Shown: positions 26,362 through 39,369 of the stretch, piece by piece
Layout of the letters: every line of letters begins with the position of its first letter
How positions within the stretch are numbered: the first letter of the stretch is position 1
Assembly: GCA_020698575.1 (NCBI GenBank)
Contig: CM036243.1
Location: 18,429,403-18,493,402, forward strand
Direction: 5' to 3'
Source of the DNA: Bostrychus sinensis
Taxonomy: Eukaryota; Chordata; Actinopteri; Gobiiformes; Eleotridae
Length of the DNA stretch: 64,000 nt
Notes under the pieces: generated by a model
Database searches by the model: none
What the model saw: only the letters and a program-made list of their open reading frames with translations
What the model was told of the DNA's origin: nothing
Program-made: the position numbers and the translations under genes

Positions 26362-26487
26362 TTATGTTGGCATAGTGGTTAGCTTTCCTGCCTCACAGCA
26401 CAAGGTCCCCGCTTCGATTCCTGGACTGTGTCTGTGTGTGCCCATGTCTGTGTAGGTCTCCTCTGAGTGCTCCTTTTTTCCCTACTA
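26362..26487 (+). repeat. SINE-like repeat with tRNA-like head
   Basis: GGCATAGTGGTTAGC (A-box-like) and CGCTTCGATTCCTGG (B-box-like) are spaced about 40 bases, followed by GTCTGTGTAGGTCTCCTCTG. This wording is typical of a widespread fish repeat. The same family appears reversed at 32.96 and 43.01 kb. Confidence 0.7.
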
Positions 26488-28986
26488 CTAAAAAAAAACC
26501 CCAAAGGGGGCAGGACTCTCCTTCAAAAGTGCCATATTTTGAGTAACGGTTATAAATGTCTCAATCTCAATCCATTGTCTGGGTGCAAGAATGTTGAATG
26601 AATCTGCCCTGGATGAAGATATGGGATTTGAATCCCAACTAGCACAAAGACACTAACTCCAACGACAAGCAACAAATTGGTGTAGATCTGGAATCACTTT
26701 CTGAATCAAGGGTGAAACTGTATTGCCTTGGTGGAGGTCTGTACCCTGCTTCTAGTTTGCTATCAAGTGTAAAAGAAGACATTTTAGACATACATCATAC
26801 AAGACTTTTAATAGAATCAAATAAACCATTGCTAAGCTTAGTTCCCTCCCATCTAAAAAGCTGTCAGTACAGGTTCAAGTAATCTGAAGTAAATGAGTCT
26901 GCTTTAAGTGGATTAGCTTTCTATAACCCTTATTGTCTCCTCATTGTTTACTTCCAACATACTTTTTGTTACTGCTCCATTTAAGTTAGTTTGACTGACT
27001 CTTACTGAGGTAAAGGCCTCTCTAAAGCCCTACTCAGGAGCAACAGTTTAGCTCTAAAAGCCTACTTGAACTGTCTGACTTGCATGGGACATAATCTAAG
27101 GCAGTATCACAGTTGCCAGACTTTCAAAAGCTGGCGCCAGGTCTATCTGAACACTGACTATTTCTTTTCACATTTACTTTGTACATAGAAACATGTGGTT
27201 TTACATAACAACCCCAACACAGCTCAGTGCTCCTGGCACACGTTTGTATCCCGAGACCTACATTTTTCACGAGTGAGATCTTTTGTGTTGAAATATTTCA
27301 TTTATAAGAGAGCCTTAAAGATGTGGAAGTGGAGTCGCTGTGGGCATAAAATATCATGAGGAGTATGTCCAGGAATGTTTTCTATGTCAGTTACTTATTA
27401 ACGCAGCTCATGATCAGCGGCCTTTTGGATTGGCTGGCAACAGGCCAATGTCAATATGTTTAATTGTGCTTTCACAGCTCATTTGTTTGATTGAATAACT
27501 GAAATAACTAACATATATGTATACCACAGAGGGGAATTTCATCAAACTGCATAGAGATAATATGGAAATGCAGTGCAAATGTTTAAAATGCAAAAGCAGT
27601 CTTGACTGTATGGAAATGTTATATTACATTCAGAGGTGAACCGTTGTCTGTGAGCTAATAGTGCCCATGTTTCCAAATAAACATGTAGAGACCTCACCCG
27701 ACTCCAGTGCACAGCAGCGGCGGTGGCTTTTCGTGTATGAGTAATTGCTTAATATCTCACAGGTAGACTATTTTTCCCAAGGATCACTTCTGCCCCCCAG
27801 CCGTAATCCTCCTTATATCAAAGAGTATGTGCTGAATAATCTGTCTTTTTTCATTTGGAACTCTGCCCCATTGCCCTCAGACAATAACCACGGTACAGAG
27901 GCAGTTTTCCATCTGCAAATCACCCTGCCAGTTAACTGTCTGCAGAAGACTTGAATTCAGGCTTTTCTTGTGTTAATTTTTCTTTGAACTATGGACCCTT
28001 CCATGAGTAATGCCACTGTACATTATTTACTTCTTCGCCTATATGCTAAGTAAAGCCTATATGCTAATTGCTACATTAAACAAAGCTGCTAAATGTTAAT
28101 GCACTCACTAATATTTTCTAACCAGGTTCTGACATTGCATACATGTAGTCAATTGGTTGTTAGTTGCCAAAAACAATATTTGCATTTCCATTGAAAATGT
28201 GCTGCGGTCCACAATAGCTAATTGTATCATTATTTTGAATGCAGCTGTATTGTTTACAAACAGTAAAAGGGTCTATAGGACAATACAGATAAATCATCAA
28301 AGTGTCATAAAGCTAAGGCTATTAGCACAGTCTATACATGGCATCTACACTGGAGTGTGATTTCAACTCAGTGACCCACGGAGACATTCTTTCTGTGTAG
28401 ACCACTGGTGTGAATACTGGCACAGTGCCTAGAGAGGACAGGTTTTATACTGTTGTCAATTTAATTTCTTCAGATAATCCTCTGAAACAGACAGCAAAAT
28501 AAAAATAGTTTAGCTTCTCAGATTGCCAATATATTGATAAGTTTTGGTGTCACGTTTTTTGTGCATCTGTTCTAGAAGTGTCCTCCTTCCTTCTGGCAAC
28601 TTGCACAATTCAAAGAACAAAAGTGCCATTGTTGCCATCTGCAAAAGAAACAATGCACAGACTGCATATTTACACTTGGAGCTGTTGCACATGTCGTACC
28701 AGTGCTCCGGTAAGAGTCTTTGGATCTGAGAGGCACATTTCCACTCTCTCCTTGATATAATCATTAAACAGCATATTTTATATGAACACAATGTAACTTT
28801 TCATCTGAACACAAAAGTCATTAAAACTAGGAACAAGCTCAAGGCATTACAGTTCCACCCTGTAAGCCAGTTTCTCACACAAGGTTTTATTCCCATGGTT
28901 GGTTGTGCTACTTGGATTCCCAGACCACAAAAACCTAGGCTTAGAGGTAACATTTTGAGTTATGTTGCTGAATTTGCTCTTGGTGT
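26488..28986. other. Intergenic, nothing recognised
   Basis: AT-rich sequence with no coding, RNA or mobile-element signal that I can support. Confidence 0.4.
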
Positions 28987-29132
28987 CTGATGAAACATAA
29001 CTGAAAAAATTCTGGTCAGATTTTGATGATATTTTCAGGAATGGTCAGTAATTTGTTCTATGGACCATTACTAACCATTTCTGAAAATTTCATCAAAATC
29101 TGACCAGACCTTTTTCAGTTATGTTTCATCAG
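28987..29132. repeat. Long near-perfect inverted repeat (146 bp hairpin)
   Basis: The left arm starts CTGATGAAACATAACTGAAA and the right arm, read in reverse, starts with the same 20 bases. The two arms pair over about 65 bases with only a few mismatches, leaving a loop of roughly 15 bases near 29,055. No known microRNA sequence is in the arms. A fold-back MITE or a hairpin RNA are the main options. Confidence 0.9.
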
Positions 29133-30605
29133 TCAACTCAAACCTTGCAAAACCATAACCTACTTAACAAAGGAAATAATGGCAACAGATGACTATTTTC
29201 TAACATGAGACAGGGAAGTAAAACAAAATGCACCTTAAGCAACATAGCACAATCTTGCAGGAACACAATATCTTGGAAAAGTTCATCAGATCATCAGACC
29301 AACATTTTTGTAAATTCAATTTTTATCATTTAATTTACCATTAAAAAAGTTTGCATATTTACATAAATTTACATGTATTTACATAAATTGTTTTTCTGCA
29401 TTTTGATTATCAATGGTACCAAATTAAACAATACAACAATTAATACTTTTATATTAGCAGTACAGTTTTCAAATTAAATTACTGCAATGTAATTGGTCAA
29501 CAGGGAATTATCTCCTTCATGCATAAAAACATTATGTTCTTGCGAAGTCTACCTCCCCTTACTCCAGCGTGTTGTTCTTTATTGGCAGGGTGTATGATGT
29601 TGTACTTGAAGTAACTGCACATTTGCCATTTCAAACTGGACAGGTGATGATAATAACCCATTGTTCACTGTAAAGTATTCCTGATTGGAGACTGTTAGAG
29701 ATACTGTTTAAAGAAGGATTGTTTAGTTTGTTCTTTCATTTTTTACCTTTTAATCCAGTGTTCTCTGTTTTATCTTCCTCTCACTCACACATGCTTGACT
29801 CAGCGCCGGCTGTGTGATGTTGTGGGAGCCTCTGAGGAGCTTTGGCTCTTGATGGTTTCTGGGAGCTGAACCAGATTGGTGATTTGATCCACGTTCTGCA
29901 ACTGGCCTGGCTAGATCAGGCCTCACCGCAGTCTTGCCGATCTGGTTCTGCCTGGAGACTATGGGCGGGTGGGGCTTATAAGGGGGAGGGGTTTATTAAG
30001 TGAGGAGCTGGCCAGAGTTGATCAGGAGTTTCAATGAAGCTTTTTGTTCCAATGTGACTCACCATGTTTTAGCCACAGTCAGTGCCGGGAAGGGCAGATG
30101 GAGGCACAGTAAACACCAGGCAAACAGAAGATGTGGTTAAATCAGTAGAAAAAACAGTTGCAGTTGCTTGAGCCCACATAGTGTGCTGATGAATTGGTAA
30201 GACAAACTGTACCTTGGTGTATCCTGTATCTTCATGGCATGCATAGTGAGTCATGAGTTTTGATCTATCCTCCACTTGTTTCACATTCAGATTACTAAAA
30301 CTTAGTAATAAAAAAGTAATGCATCAGTCCAACATAACTGCATGACTGATTATGATAAATATATTTGTATGGAGTTAACATTCACAATTGTACGTCATAA
30401 GACTGACAAGAATCCAGTAGGAATGATTTGATCACTGGATGTTAAATTAGAGTTACATGTTTACTGTTAAGTTTTCCAAGACAAAATCTGATTCACTATT
30501 TATTACATTCACATACATGCATCCTAACAAAACACACACAGATGCACATTGGCTTGAAAGCGGAGACAGAGCTATTAGCATCTTTGTTGAGGAAAATTAA
30601 AGTAT
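29133..30605. other. Intergenic, nothing recognised
   Basis: No gene is supported. The minus-strand open frame at 30,069-30,284 shows no family motif. Confidence 0.4.
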
Positions 30606-31912
30606 TGTGGCAGACACTAGAGACTTTCTCACACACTTTTGTTCTGAAGCATTGGCCAAGGGTAGTCCAGGGTTAGGGGAGTGATGGTATTTGTACCACG
30701 AAATGTTTCTTTAGTTCTTGTTGTATGTCGGAGTAATAAAGCTCAGACTCAAAGCTATCCTCCTCATCTTTTCTCTCTCTTAACTTCCACATCAGTGACC
30801 CCGACGTGGAGGGGTCTCCACATTGGTGACCCCCTCGTTGGAACACCCACAATGGTACCCACACAGTTGGAACATGTATTTAGAAGACGCCTCGCCTGCG
30901 GGGTCGCCGTTCCTCCTGCTGTTTTTTTGGCTAACATTAGCCTACTGGACTTATAGTGGCAATCCAGAGCCATGGCTCCTGCTGCATGTGGGTGCTCAAC
31001 TTCACCTCTGCGGGACCCCAAAGGATGATGCCGAGTGTCTTCACAGCATTGCGGCGTTGGATTCAACTGCTTTGTGCTGTTGTCTGGAAGTACTCGCCGA
31101 CATGCACCGGACGCTGGAGACGCATCTTCTTTGGCTGTATTGACCCTCTGAACTGAAGGAGAACTGAGTTGGCTTGGCTTGACTCTTCATTTCTCTTTGC
31201 TTAACTGTTCCTGTGTTGGTTCCCGCCTCCTGTACACCATTCTGGCCAGCTCTCGCCACGAATTATTCACACCTCCTGCATGCACCGCTCGGGCCTGCTC
31301 TCCCTGAGGCCACAGCCGCATATTGGCTCTGTCACTGCTGTTGCGGACCCCCGGAGGTAAGAAGGCTAGGGTCTTTGTGCTGATGCCCAGGCGACACCAC
31401 TACGACATCTTCTGCCGCCGCCATGACATCCTCTGACACCTCGGCACACCTGGCTTGCATCACGGCATCACTGCCTTCCACAGTTGCACTTCTCTAAGAA
31501 CTTGAGTCTGCTGAGACTGTTTTTAGCCACCATGATGCACACTTTTCTCCCCTCCTCTCTTTACTGCCTGCTTGGTTTTCCCCCCACGCATGTGTACGGC
31601 CTGGCCGTGGGTGAGACTGCGTTCCTTTTTGGGTCTCGGTTGTTTGGACTCCTACACATTACACACAGTTTGCTGCTTTTGTATTGAATTTATGCACTGT
31701 AATGTGTATTTCTGTGTGTTCGAGAGGGGACCTGTGTGGCAGAGACTAGAGACTTTTCTCACACACTTTTATTCTGATGCACTGGCCCAGGGAAGTGGCA
31801 TCCAGTGGGGCGGGAGCGGTGGTATTTGTACCGCAAAATTTTCTTTGGTTCTTGTTGGAAGTCGGAGACTCGAAGCTCTTTTCCTCATCTACTCTGTCTC
31901 TTAATTTCCACA
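30606..31912 (+). mobile_element. Miniature LTR retrotransposon (TRIM-like)
   Basis: Two direct repeats, 30,606-30,791 (186 bp) and 31,735-31,912 (178 bp), begin TGTGGCAGA and end TTCCACA, the TG...CA form of LTRs. They share GACTTTCTCACACACTTTT-like and GGTATTTGTACC words. Just after the first repeat, TGACCCCGACGTGG is a likely primer-binding site. Just before the second, GAGAGGGGACC is a likely polypurine tract. The 0.94-kb interior is G+C-rich but has no gag or pol motif. The element is thus non-autonomous, or is an internally deleted copy. Open frames inside are not treated as genes. Confidence 0.8.
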
Positions 31913-32960
31913 GTAAAATGTTCAAATTATGGCAAAAATCACAAAAAAAAAAAAAAAATTACTTTCTGTAAATGCTAATTTATTTTTTTCTTTTTTGTGG
32001 TAGATTATCAGAGCTTGGGAGTGTCAAAAATTGGCATTATACTAAACTTGATCATTTTTTAAATGTTTGTGTAGTCACACCTTTACTCCTAAGGTGCACA
32101 AAAATGCACTACCATAGAAAAAAATTCTAATTGATTTTTTTTTATGGTTACAATAATTAACTTAAGTTTATTCAGTTTATTCTGTTTATGAAATGTAACC
32201 CCATAAATTCCAGTTTTTATGGCGCGTACACACATCCAACACAAACGGAGACATCTGCTCAGTCTGGGCACATTTTCTACAGTGCTCTGATGCAGATCTC
32301 AGTAAAGACTACATTTTGCATGTGTGCACACATACACAAATAAACAAATTTCTCAAAAAGCACCTTCACACCAAATTATGACAACCATAAAACTTACCCA
32401 AATTATTTGTTTCACTGCTCTATGTAAACATGTGAAACCAGGAAGAGCGCCTGTGTGTTTCTAAAGTCCATACACTGTCACCAGACTAATTCTGATCATT
32501 TTAGTGCTTAAATTGCTGTTACCATGAAGCAGTAAGCTCACTATATATCTGTTAGCCTCATGTCGCCAATAGCTGTGCTAAATAGCCATTTCATGTTCTG
32601 TCCATTCCCCGCTGTTGCCAGCAGTGGGCAACATACAGACATTTTCCATACATATAGGTTAAGTTATAAGTTATAAAATGTGAAATACTAATGCAAAGGT
32701 AGCCAAAACTATTTCAAAGGTCCTTTAAAAAAGCATAATATACTGTATTAGCTTTAAAATATAGTCACCAAAACATTAGATGCATGATAGCAAATTGTGC
32801 ACCATTTATCAGATGTGTCACAATTTATCAGAGGAATGTGGATTTTAAAACTTACTTGACCCTCTAGATGAAGAAGTATTACGTTACAATACGAAGTATT
32901 ATTATTAAAGTATATTTGAAGTGTAATTTAACTGACATAAAAATGTGCTTGCAATTATCA
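31913..32960. other. Intergenic, nothing recognised
   Basis: AT-rich, no supported feature. Confidence 0.4.
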
Positions 32961-33230
32961 TCTTCCACTAATTCCCTTAGGGGTTGCAGGTACTGGAGCC
33001 TATCCCAGTAACTTTGGCCTGACACAGAGACATGCAGTCAAACATTCACTAAGGGCAATTTAGAGTCACATGTCTTTGGACGATGGGAGAAAGCTGGAGT
33101 ACCTGGAGAGAACCCACAGTAAGACGGGGTACATGCAGATTCCACCCAGAGAGATTAAAAGTTGGCTGGACTGGGGATTGAACCCACTAGCTCCTTGCTG
33201 GAAGGCGATAACACTAACCACTCTGCCCCT
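32961..33230 (-). repeat. SINE-like repeat (reverse orientation)
   Basis: Reading in reverse, the head GGGGCAGAGTGGTTAGTGTT and GGGTTCAATCCCCAGTCC are A- and B-box-like. The remainder (GGACATGCAG, GGATAGGCTCC-type words) matches a widespread fish repeat. Its other copies are at 26.36 and 43.01 kb. Confidence 0.75.
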
Positions 33231-33548
33231 GGTTTGCGTTTACTTTAATTTGAAAAACTAAGCAGGTAGTTGTAGGCTTTTGTAGGGGTGGTCTTACACA
33301 TCTTGCACTTCTGCAATTCTAACTACAAAACAACTAAAGTAATCCAATTGAAAGCCTAAAGGTACTAACCAACCAATTTGATGAAAGTCTGTTTTTAAGG
33401 TTTGTTTCAAGGCTTATAAACATTTATTTTGAAAAGGTGTTCCAACACCTGCATATTGCACATTTAGTAGCCATTGGGGCCTAATTAAAATCAAAGCCAG
33501 AAAAGTTAAAAATTGCAAGCTGTTCTTTCACCTAAAAATACACGCCAG

Positions 33549-33582
<34 letters not shown>

Positions 33583-34004
33583 AACACCCCACCTTTTTTT
33601 CCAACAACCCTCATTGTCACCCAAGTGTGAAAGAAACCTCCACTTCAGGCACACCCAGTAGCACTCCTCTGCCCCCCTTAAGTGTTCCACTGCAGCCCTA
33701 TTTGCCATGGATGTTTCAAAACCATCTGACCAGGCCATGCTAACAGGTGGCTATTTTGGGACAGCGATGCCAAAACTGTCTGCTTGCAGTGGACATTGGA
33801 AAAAATGGGGATTGCTAAGAGGGAGTGCTCACTAGTTCAAGAGGGATCAGGGGGGTCCTCCTGTGTGGGAGTGTGGGATAGGGAAAATATATCATAACCG
33901 CTTTAGGCCTCAGGGAATACTGTTCAAACAGACATTTTACACTCTCGCAAAATTTGACTCTTCTGCAACTGCTAGGACCATTCTCACATTTCAAAATCTT
34001 AAAA
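33231..34004. other. Intergenic with a long poly(T) run
   Basis: About 29 T at 33,551-33,579. No other feature is supported. Confidence 0.5.
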
Positions 34005-34317
34005 CATTGGTTCTCAAACTGTTGTACACGGATTTCTTTTACTCAGGAGTCTTTTGCAGTTAAAGTCCTAAACATTTAGAGCCAGTTTTTGTCATGAGTT
34101 GGTTCTGGGTTAGCTATGGTATCGTTGTGGTTTAGTTTAAACATAGCTTTAGTCTCTGTTTTGTCTTTATTTATTAATGCATTTTTCAGTCAACCCTAAT
34201 TTGATTCCTTTAAAATTTAGGTTAGTCCAGATTTAGGCTCATTTTAGCCTTTTAAAGATGGTACATGGAAAGCCAAATTGGAGGTGGTAATTAATGTGAA
34301 AAGTTTAAGAATCACAG
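34005..34317. mobile_element. hAT-like MITE (about 313 bp)
   Basis: The left end CATTGGTTCTCAAACTGTTG mirrors the right end (reverse: CTGTGATTCTTAAACTTTT). The adjacent 8-mers TCTTAAAA and CCTTAGAG match at 5 of 8 positions, with only transitions between them, as expected of an old duplication. The interior has several TTTAG words that resemble the minisatellite unit at 54.4 kb. Confidence 0.65.
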
Positions 34318-35552
34318 CCTTAGAGTAAAGTCTAATGTATACCCGAGATGCTTTTAGAGCTGATACCACAGTGCAGCACGAGTTGTAGAAACTTGATGGA
34401 AATTTCTACATTTATTCATTTAACTTGGGGCCATTGGCAAGAAAACCAGCTACTGCGTTTGAACTGCACTCAGTGAAATATGCATTGGGGCCCTTTGGGA
34501 AAGAGCTTGATCAACAGGTTGAGCAGTGGAACATGCCAGCATCTGAGCGTGGCATCTCTCTTTGAATCTGAAACACCATCTCCCTCTGTGGGACCGGACA
34601 CGTGCGGGACAGAAAATGTGCAAGGCTCATGTGGAAGTTCAGTCACGGCCAGAGACCAAAGCCTGTTGTGTGTAGTGTATAAAAGGGCTTAACCATTGGT
34701 GAGTAACTAGTGTATTCGTAGTGTCCTTGTTTAATAAGCTTGAACTCACTCCAGCCCTCTAAACTGGCAGAGAGATGTGTAATATTTTGGATTAAACAGA
34801 AAAGGTTAACACAGAAAGATAAACTAATCCAATTCTGAGAAGGTTGTGACACTGTGTAAAATGTAAATAAAATACGAAACAGAATGCAATGGGATGAAAA
34901 CATTGTAAAACTATATTTTGCTCAAACTAAATATCAGCTGTTACCACTTTGTGAAAAGAATTTGTTCATTTTTAATTTAATGGGAACAAAAGCGAGCAAA
35001 AGTTTTAGTAATGACAAAAAATGGATGACAAATAATAGCAAAAAAAGGTGCACTCGCTCTAATAAAATAAAAGCAGGAAAGGGAGCAATGCTGTTGTTTT
35101 GCATTTTGTGCCGTTTTGTTTTTGGTTTTAGGTTCTGGGAACACAAATAAAATTGTTTACTGGCATTTTAAATCTTACAAGTTGCTAAATGTGTAATATT
35201 TTAGCTGTTTTATCTTGTAACTTTTTGTAACCATTTTGTTAAAATGCTCACAGTTGACCAGAGGATGGACTGAAATGGGCCAGTTCCTCCTTCTGTTCTT
35301 AATGTGCCCCTTGTGTTAAAGGTGTGGAGCTGCCAGCATTGTTCTCGAGCAGGAAGCTAACAGCTGTGTGTATTTACCAAACATGTAATGCACACATATC
35401 ACCCTTGCGGCAACAATAGAACCAGTTAATAATGTATGTCTGGAGTGTGGGATAAGACGTCTATACCTTCTTCTTAATCTCTGAATGAAACGAAGCATAG
35501 AAAAGTTGTGTTTGCATGGACTGGACTGATCACACTGGACTGTAAGCAGTTC
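34318..35552. other. Intergenic; includes a fragment of the CAACCCCGATT-type element
   Basis: About 34,826-34,890 (CCAATTCTGAGAAGG, then CACTGTGTAAAATGTAAATA) matches one end of that element. The matching other end was not found. Nothing else is supported. Confidence 0.45.
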
Positions 35553-35705
35553 TGCTGATGCAGCTTGAGGGTGTGTCTGGGCCTCCTGATGCTGCTGCTC
35601 AGCTTTATTTCAGGGTAGGCCCCACGATGCAACTCCAGGGTTGGGCTTGAGCTTAATTTATGGGCCTCACGATGTAGCTCTTGGGTATGGTTAATGAATG
35701 GCCTC
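35553..35705. repeat. Degenerate tandem repeat, about four units of 30-45 bp
   Basis: Units begin GATGCAGCT, GATGCTGCT, GATGCAACT and GATGTAGCT and end near GGCCTCAC or GGCCTCC. Unit length varies, so the array is old. Confidence 0.55.
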
Positions 35706-38323
35706 CCACATTGAGTTTGTTGAAGCACAACTTGCATTTTAAATAGTTTAGTACAGAGAAAATTAATAGTGATGTGCAAACTCCAATACTGTACAGTGTC
35801 TGCACGTCTAATGGGCCCAAGTTACTTGAATAAATGTAGAAATTCTCAATAAGCTACTCTTGGAGATCAGGTTTGTACAAATGAACATGCAGTATGATAT
35901 TGGCTCTGAAAGTATCTTGGGTATACTGGTTTAAAAAAATACTGAAATCTGAGACTGGCACTAGCAGTTGCTCAACTTGGCAAGATAGACATAAATGCTG
36001 TATAAATATTCAAATTTGTGAAGACTTGGTTAAACCTGCAGTTCTTCAGAAAGAGTGTTTACTGTAATAATTTGTATTAATTGTTGTATTGGTCATTTAT
36101 CTTGGACATTAACACTAATGTTTATAATTTTTGCATTGGGGTGCTTATTACTCATAAAATAAATATAACAATGTTTAAAACCTAGGTAGTGGTGATTTGT
36201 TTTGTAAATTAGGTACTTAGTAGTCCCCATGTAATGCTTACCTAATGGTTAAGAGTGTTACTCAATATTTAAAATGGAAAAAAAAAAAATAATATTCCAA
36301 ATGTAATTAGAGTTTAAACTTTGAACTCTTCCCACACAAAAGAGCCAACGTTTACCCACTTTACTATTTACATAACAAAATCCTATTTTCTTTTTTATTT
36401 GTAATGATCTAATTTATTCTACTCCAGAGATCCTCAAAAAGACACAGTGGTGCTTTGGTATCTATCTTTTGTGCCAAATAGAAAAAATTCTTTCTACAAA
36501 TTCTAAGCAGCGTGTAGTTGGTCAAATTTTCCACGCACATTGGCAACCTGTGATTGTAGTCGTTCAATTTATCCTCCTAATAATTTTTTTTTTTGATGAA
36601 GAGATTGGTAGGAATTTTGTGGTTTGCAAAATGTGAGTTTTTGGAAGCGCATTCTGACTTGGGAAATTGTTTAGATGTGAATCATAGCATACCAAGCTTT
36701 TGAGGCGTTATTCATTTCCGCTCATTGATAAAGTGTTGGTAGTGTGTGTGTCTCTCCTGAAAAAGCAGAGCGGTTTGAACCAGTCGCACTTTTACAAGGT
36801 TAGTTAGATCATTTCCATGTTCCTCCTCCCTGCTGATTTCAACTGTCTCTTTCGCCGTCACTTTGCATAATAAAGTGCTGATTACTCCAATAGGTGCAGC
36901 CTGATATCTATAGTTATCCTGCTTCCACGCATGTGTAGTTTGAATACATACTATAAAGGGTATTGTTGTTGCATCAGCTTTTTAACCTCAGCAGATGTTT
37001 GGAATAAATGAGTCGAATGACCTTTTAGTTACTGAGCTTTGCTTTTTAACTTGGCTTAAAATTCATGTTCCAACATTGGTACTATTGAAGCCCCTATTTA
37101 CTATTAAGATGCTTATTTATATTTAAAAAAAAAACAACTTACATTTAGTGCATGTTCATAAGGTCAATCTTCATAGGTTTGTGGCTCAGGTGAAACCACT
37201 GAGCAAAAACCAATGAGAGTTATAGTTTTATTTAAATTATTTTTACATGTAATTGAATAGGTTAGCATGAAATGATACACGTCTTAATGCATTAGTATTT
37301 TTGACAAAATCCCATTTAATATACTGTATATTAAGAACAATAAAAAAAAAATTAATTTCTATTACAATAACCTGCATGTAGACTGTGATAAAGATTGCTT
37401 TTATTTCCTGTCGTCATGTGCATGAGAAAACTTGTGATCAAAATAAATTAGTAAAATAGGACTGAGTTGCCAAGGCAGTGAGCAGAATTTCAACCCCAAT
37501 TAGCCGTCCAAAATATTTCACAATTCCATTTCTTATTGCAATATGACAAAGCTTTATTTTTGGAAAATAGAGAGGTAACGCACACCCAAAAAATGTTTCT
37601 TTCAAGGTGCAGACGCTGGAAAAGTGAGTTGGGTTTTTGAAAGTTTTATTCTTTTTCATGCTATAGTGTTTTAAAAGGAGAAATATTATTACAGGACTTA
37701 CAATTTAAACATATTATAGACACAAATGACACATGAGTGATACTGGTCCAAATCTTTATTTAACATCCACTTAACATGAAAGCATACATCAGTTATATTT
37801 TTCTCACCTCATTAAGTTAATACATATGGCACAGTATATGATAAGCCTCCACTTCATCCTCTTGTTCCACTTCATAATTAACCATGGTCATATTTGCGCC
37901 GAAGATTCAAAGCTCTTTTCTTTCTGGATTTCCATGCGGCCGTCAGCATCGTGGCGGACAATTGGTTCTTTTCATATCTCCACTGAGGACGAACCCTGTA
38001 ACCTTGTATTAGTGAACGCTCCTCTCATTTAAAATGCCCTGAGTGGACTGTGGCAGCAGCCCGGGGCCAGCGGCTCTTAATGACACTACCTTGTGATGGG
38101 ACGGTTACCAGACCACACACACTTTTCTGCATTTGATTTGACACTTAAGCCCTTACACTCTGGGCTAGCCTCCTTTGACCAAATCAGTCTACATTCAGAG
38201 ACGCTGTAAACTTTTATAGCTTTTATATTTTTTTATTTGATTTTTAACACCTGCAGAGTCCTGTCAATGAGAATGTTACATATAGAGAAATTAAATTATG
38301 ATTATTATGTTTTAAAGAGTATA
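35706..38323. other. Intergenic; possible conserved non-coding DNA
   Basis: No gene is supported. About 36,720-36,960 and 37,850-38,110 are of higher complexity and G+C than their surroundings and carry no repeat ends. They are reasonable places to look for enhancers, but the sequence alone cannot show this. Confidence 0.35.
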
Positions 38324-38620
38324 CAACCCCCATTTTACAAAAGTTGAGACAATATCTAAAATATAAAAAAAAGAATGTAATGGTTTGCAAACCTCTTAAA
38401 ATTTCACAACATATCAAGGGTTAAAACTATTATTTACCATTTTAAGGAAAAAAATAGCATATATTGGATTTGATGGCAGTAACACATCTCACAAACGTTG
38501 GAACAGGGCAACAAAAGACAGGAAAAATTAAGTGGTTCTAATACAAAAGATGGAAGAAGATAATGTTGTCCATTGTTGGCACTATTGCTGCACGTATCAC
38601 CTCCAGTGAAGTCTGACAAG
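38324..38620 (+). mobile_element. CAACCCCGATT-type DNA element, one end
   Basis: After a TA (38,322-38,323) the left end reads CAACCCCCATTTTACAAAAG, followed by the family's ATGTAATGGTTTGCAAACCT and TTTGATGGCAGTAACACATC segments. The right end is lost, and 38,620 is approximate. Confidence 0.6.
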
Positions 38621-39369
38621 GCGTTCAGTAGCACACAAACACACAACATTAAGTCAAGAGAGAAAATAAACTTTGACAAAAAATGTTATGGCAAACCAAA
38701 GACATAGAGACATCGACATATTATTCTTTCTTTGACAGCTAAATATATCACAATGATGATCAAAATGTGATCCACATAAACCATCTGTGGATTAATTTGC
38801 ATTTAGCTTTGCATGACTGCTTAACTGTGTGATATGCTTTGGGATAAGTGTACAGAACTACAAACCCACTCACTGACTGTCACTAAGCCCTGCAGGTGAA
38901 ATATCTATCAGACATGGCACTATTGAAAAGCTTCCATGATCTTGAAAACAAATCTATTGCTCTCCTTGTCCTTGTATTGTTAACTCTCCTTAGGCTAAGC
39001 AGCTGATTTATTGACAACGCACCGTTCTGGCTCAATGTTTTAAAAGCAGGGGGATTTTTTTCGAGCTCAAACATTTTATGGCGTTTGAACCACGAGACAT
39101 GGCGTGGCGAACCAAATGGAGACCTCATGACTGCCAATACACAGGACAGCAGGGAGGGAGGGAGGGAGGAAGGGGGGGGGGGGGGGGGTGCAGTCTTAAC
39201 CCCCATCAGCTCTCTCTGTGGGATGCTTTTGTCCGATAAGAGGTCACGCAACACACCCAATTTAAGTCATGTGCTCCTCATAACATGCAGAAGACAACAG
39301 GGATGTGTTCGATGTTGCTCTCAGAACATTCAGTGCTTTATCAAACATATTGGTTGCATTTAGTTTGTA
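38621..39369. other. Intergenic with a poly(G) run
   Basis: A GGGA/G-rich stretch ends in about 18 G at 39,172-39,188. The 125-codon minus frame crossing it (38,883-39,260) owes its proline run to the poly(G), and I do not accept it as a gene. Confidence 0.45.

Noticed and set aside
30764..31156. Open frames within the miniature LTR element, considered as gag
   Set aside because: No capsid or zinc-knuckle motif, no protease or reverse transcriptase motif, and frames on both strands overlap.
38883..39260. 125-codon minus-strand open frame with a proline run
   Set aside because: The proline run is a poly(G) tract; the rest has no family motif or splice context.
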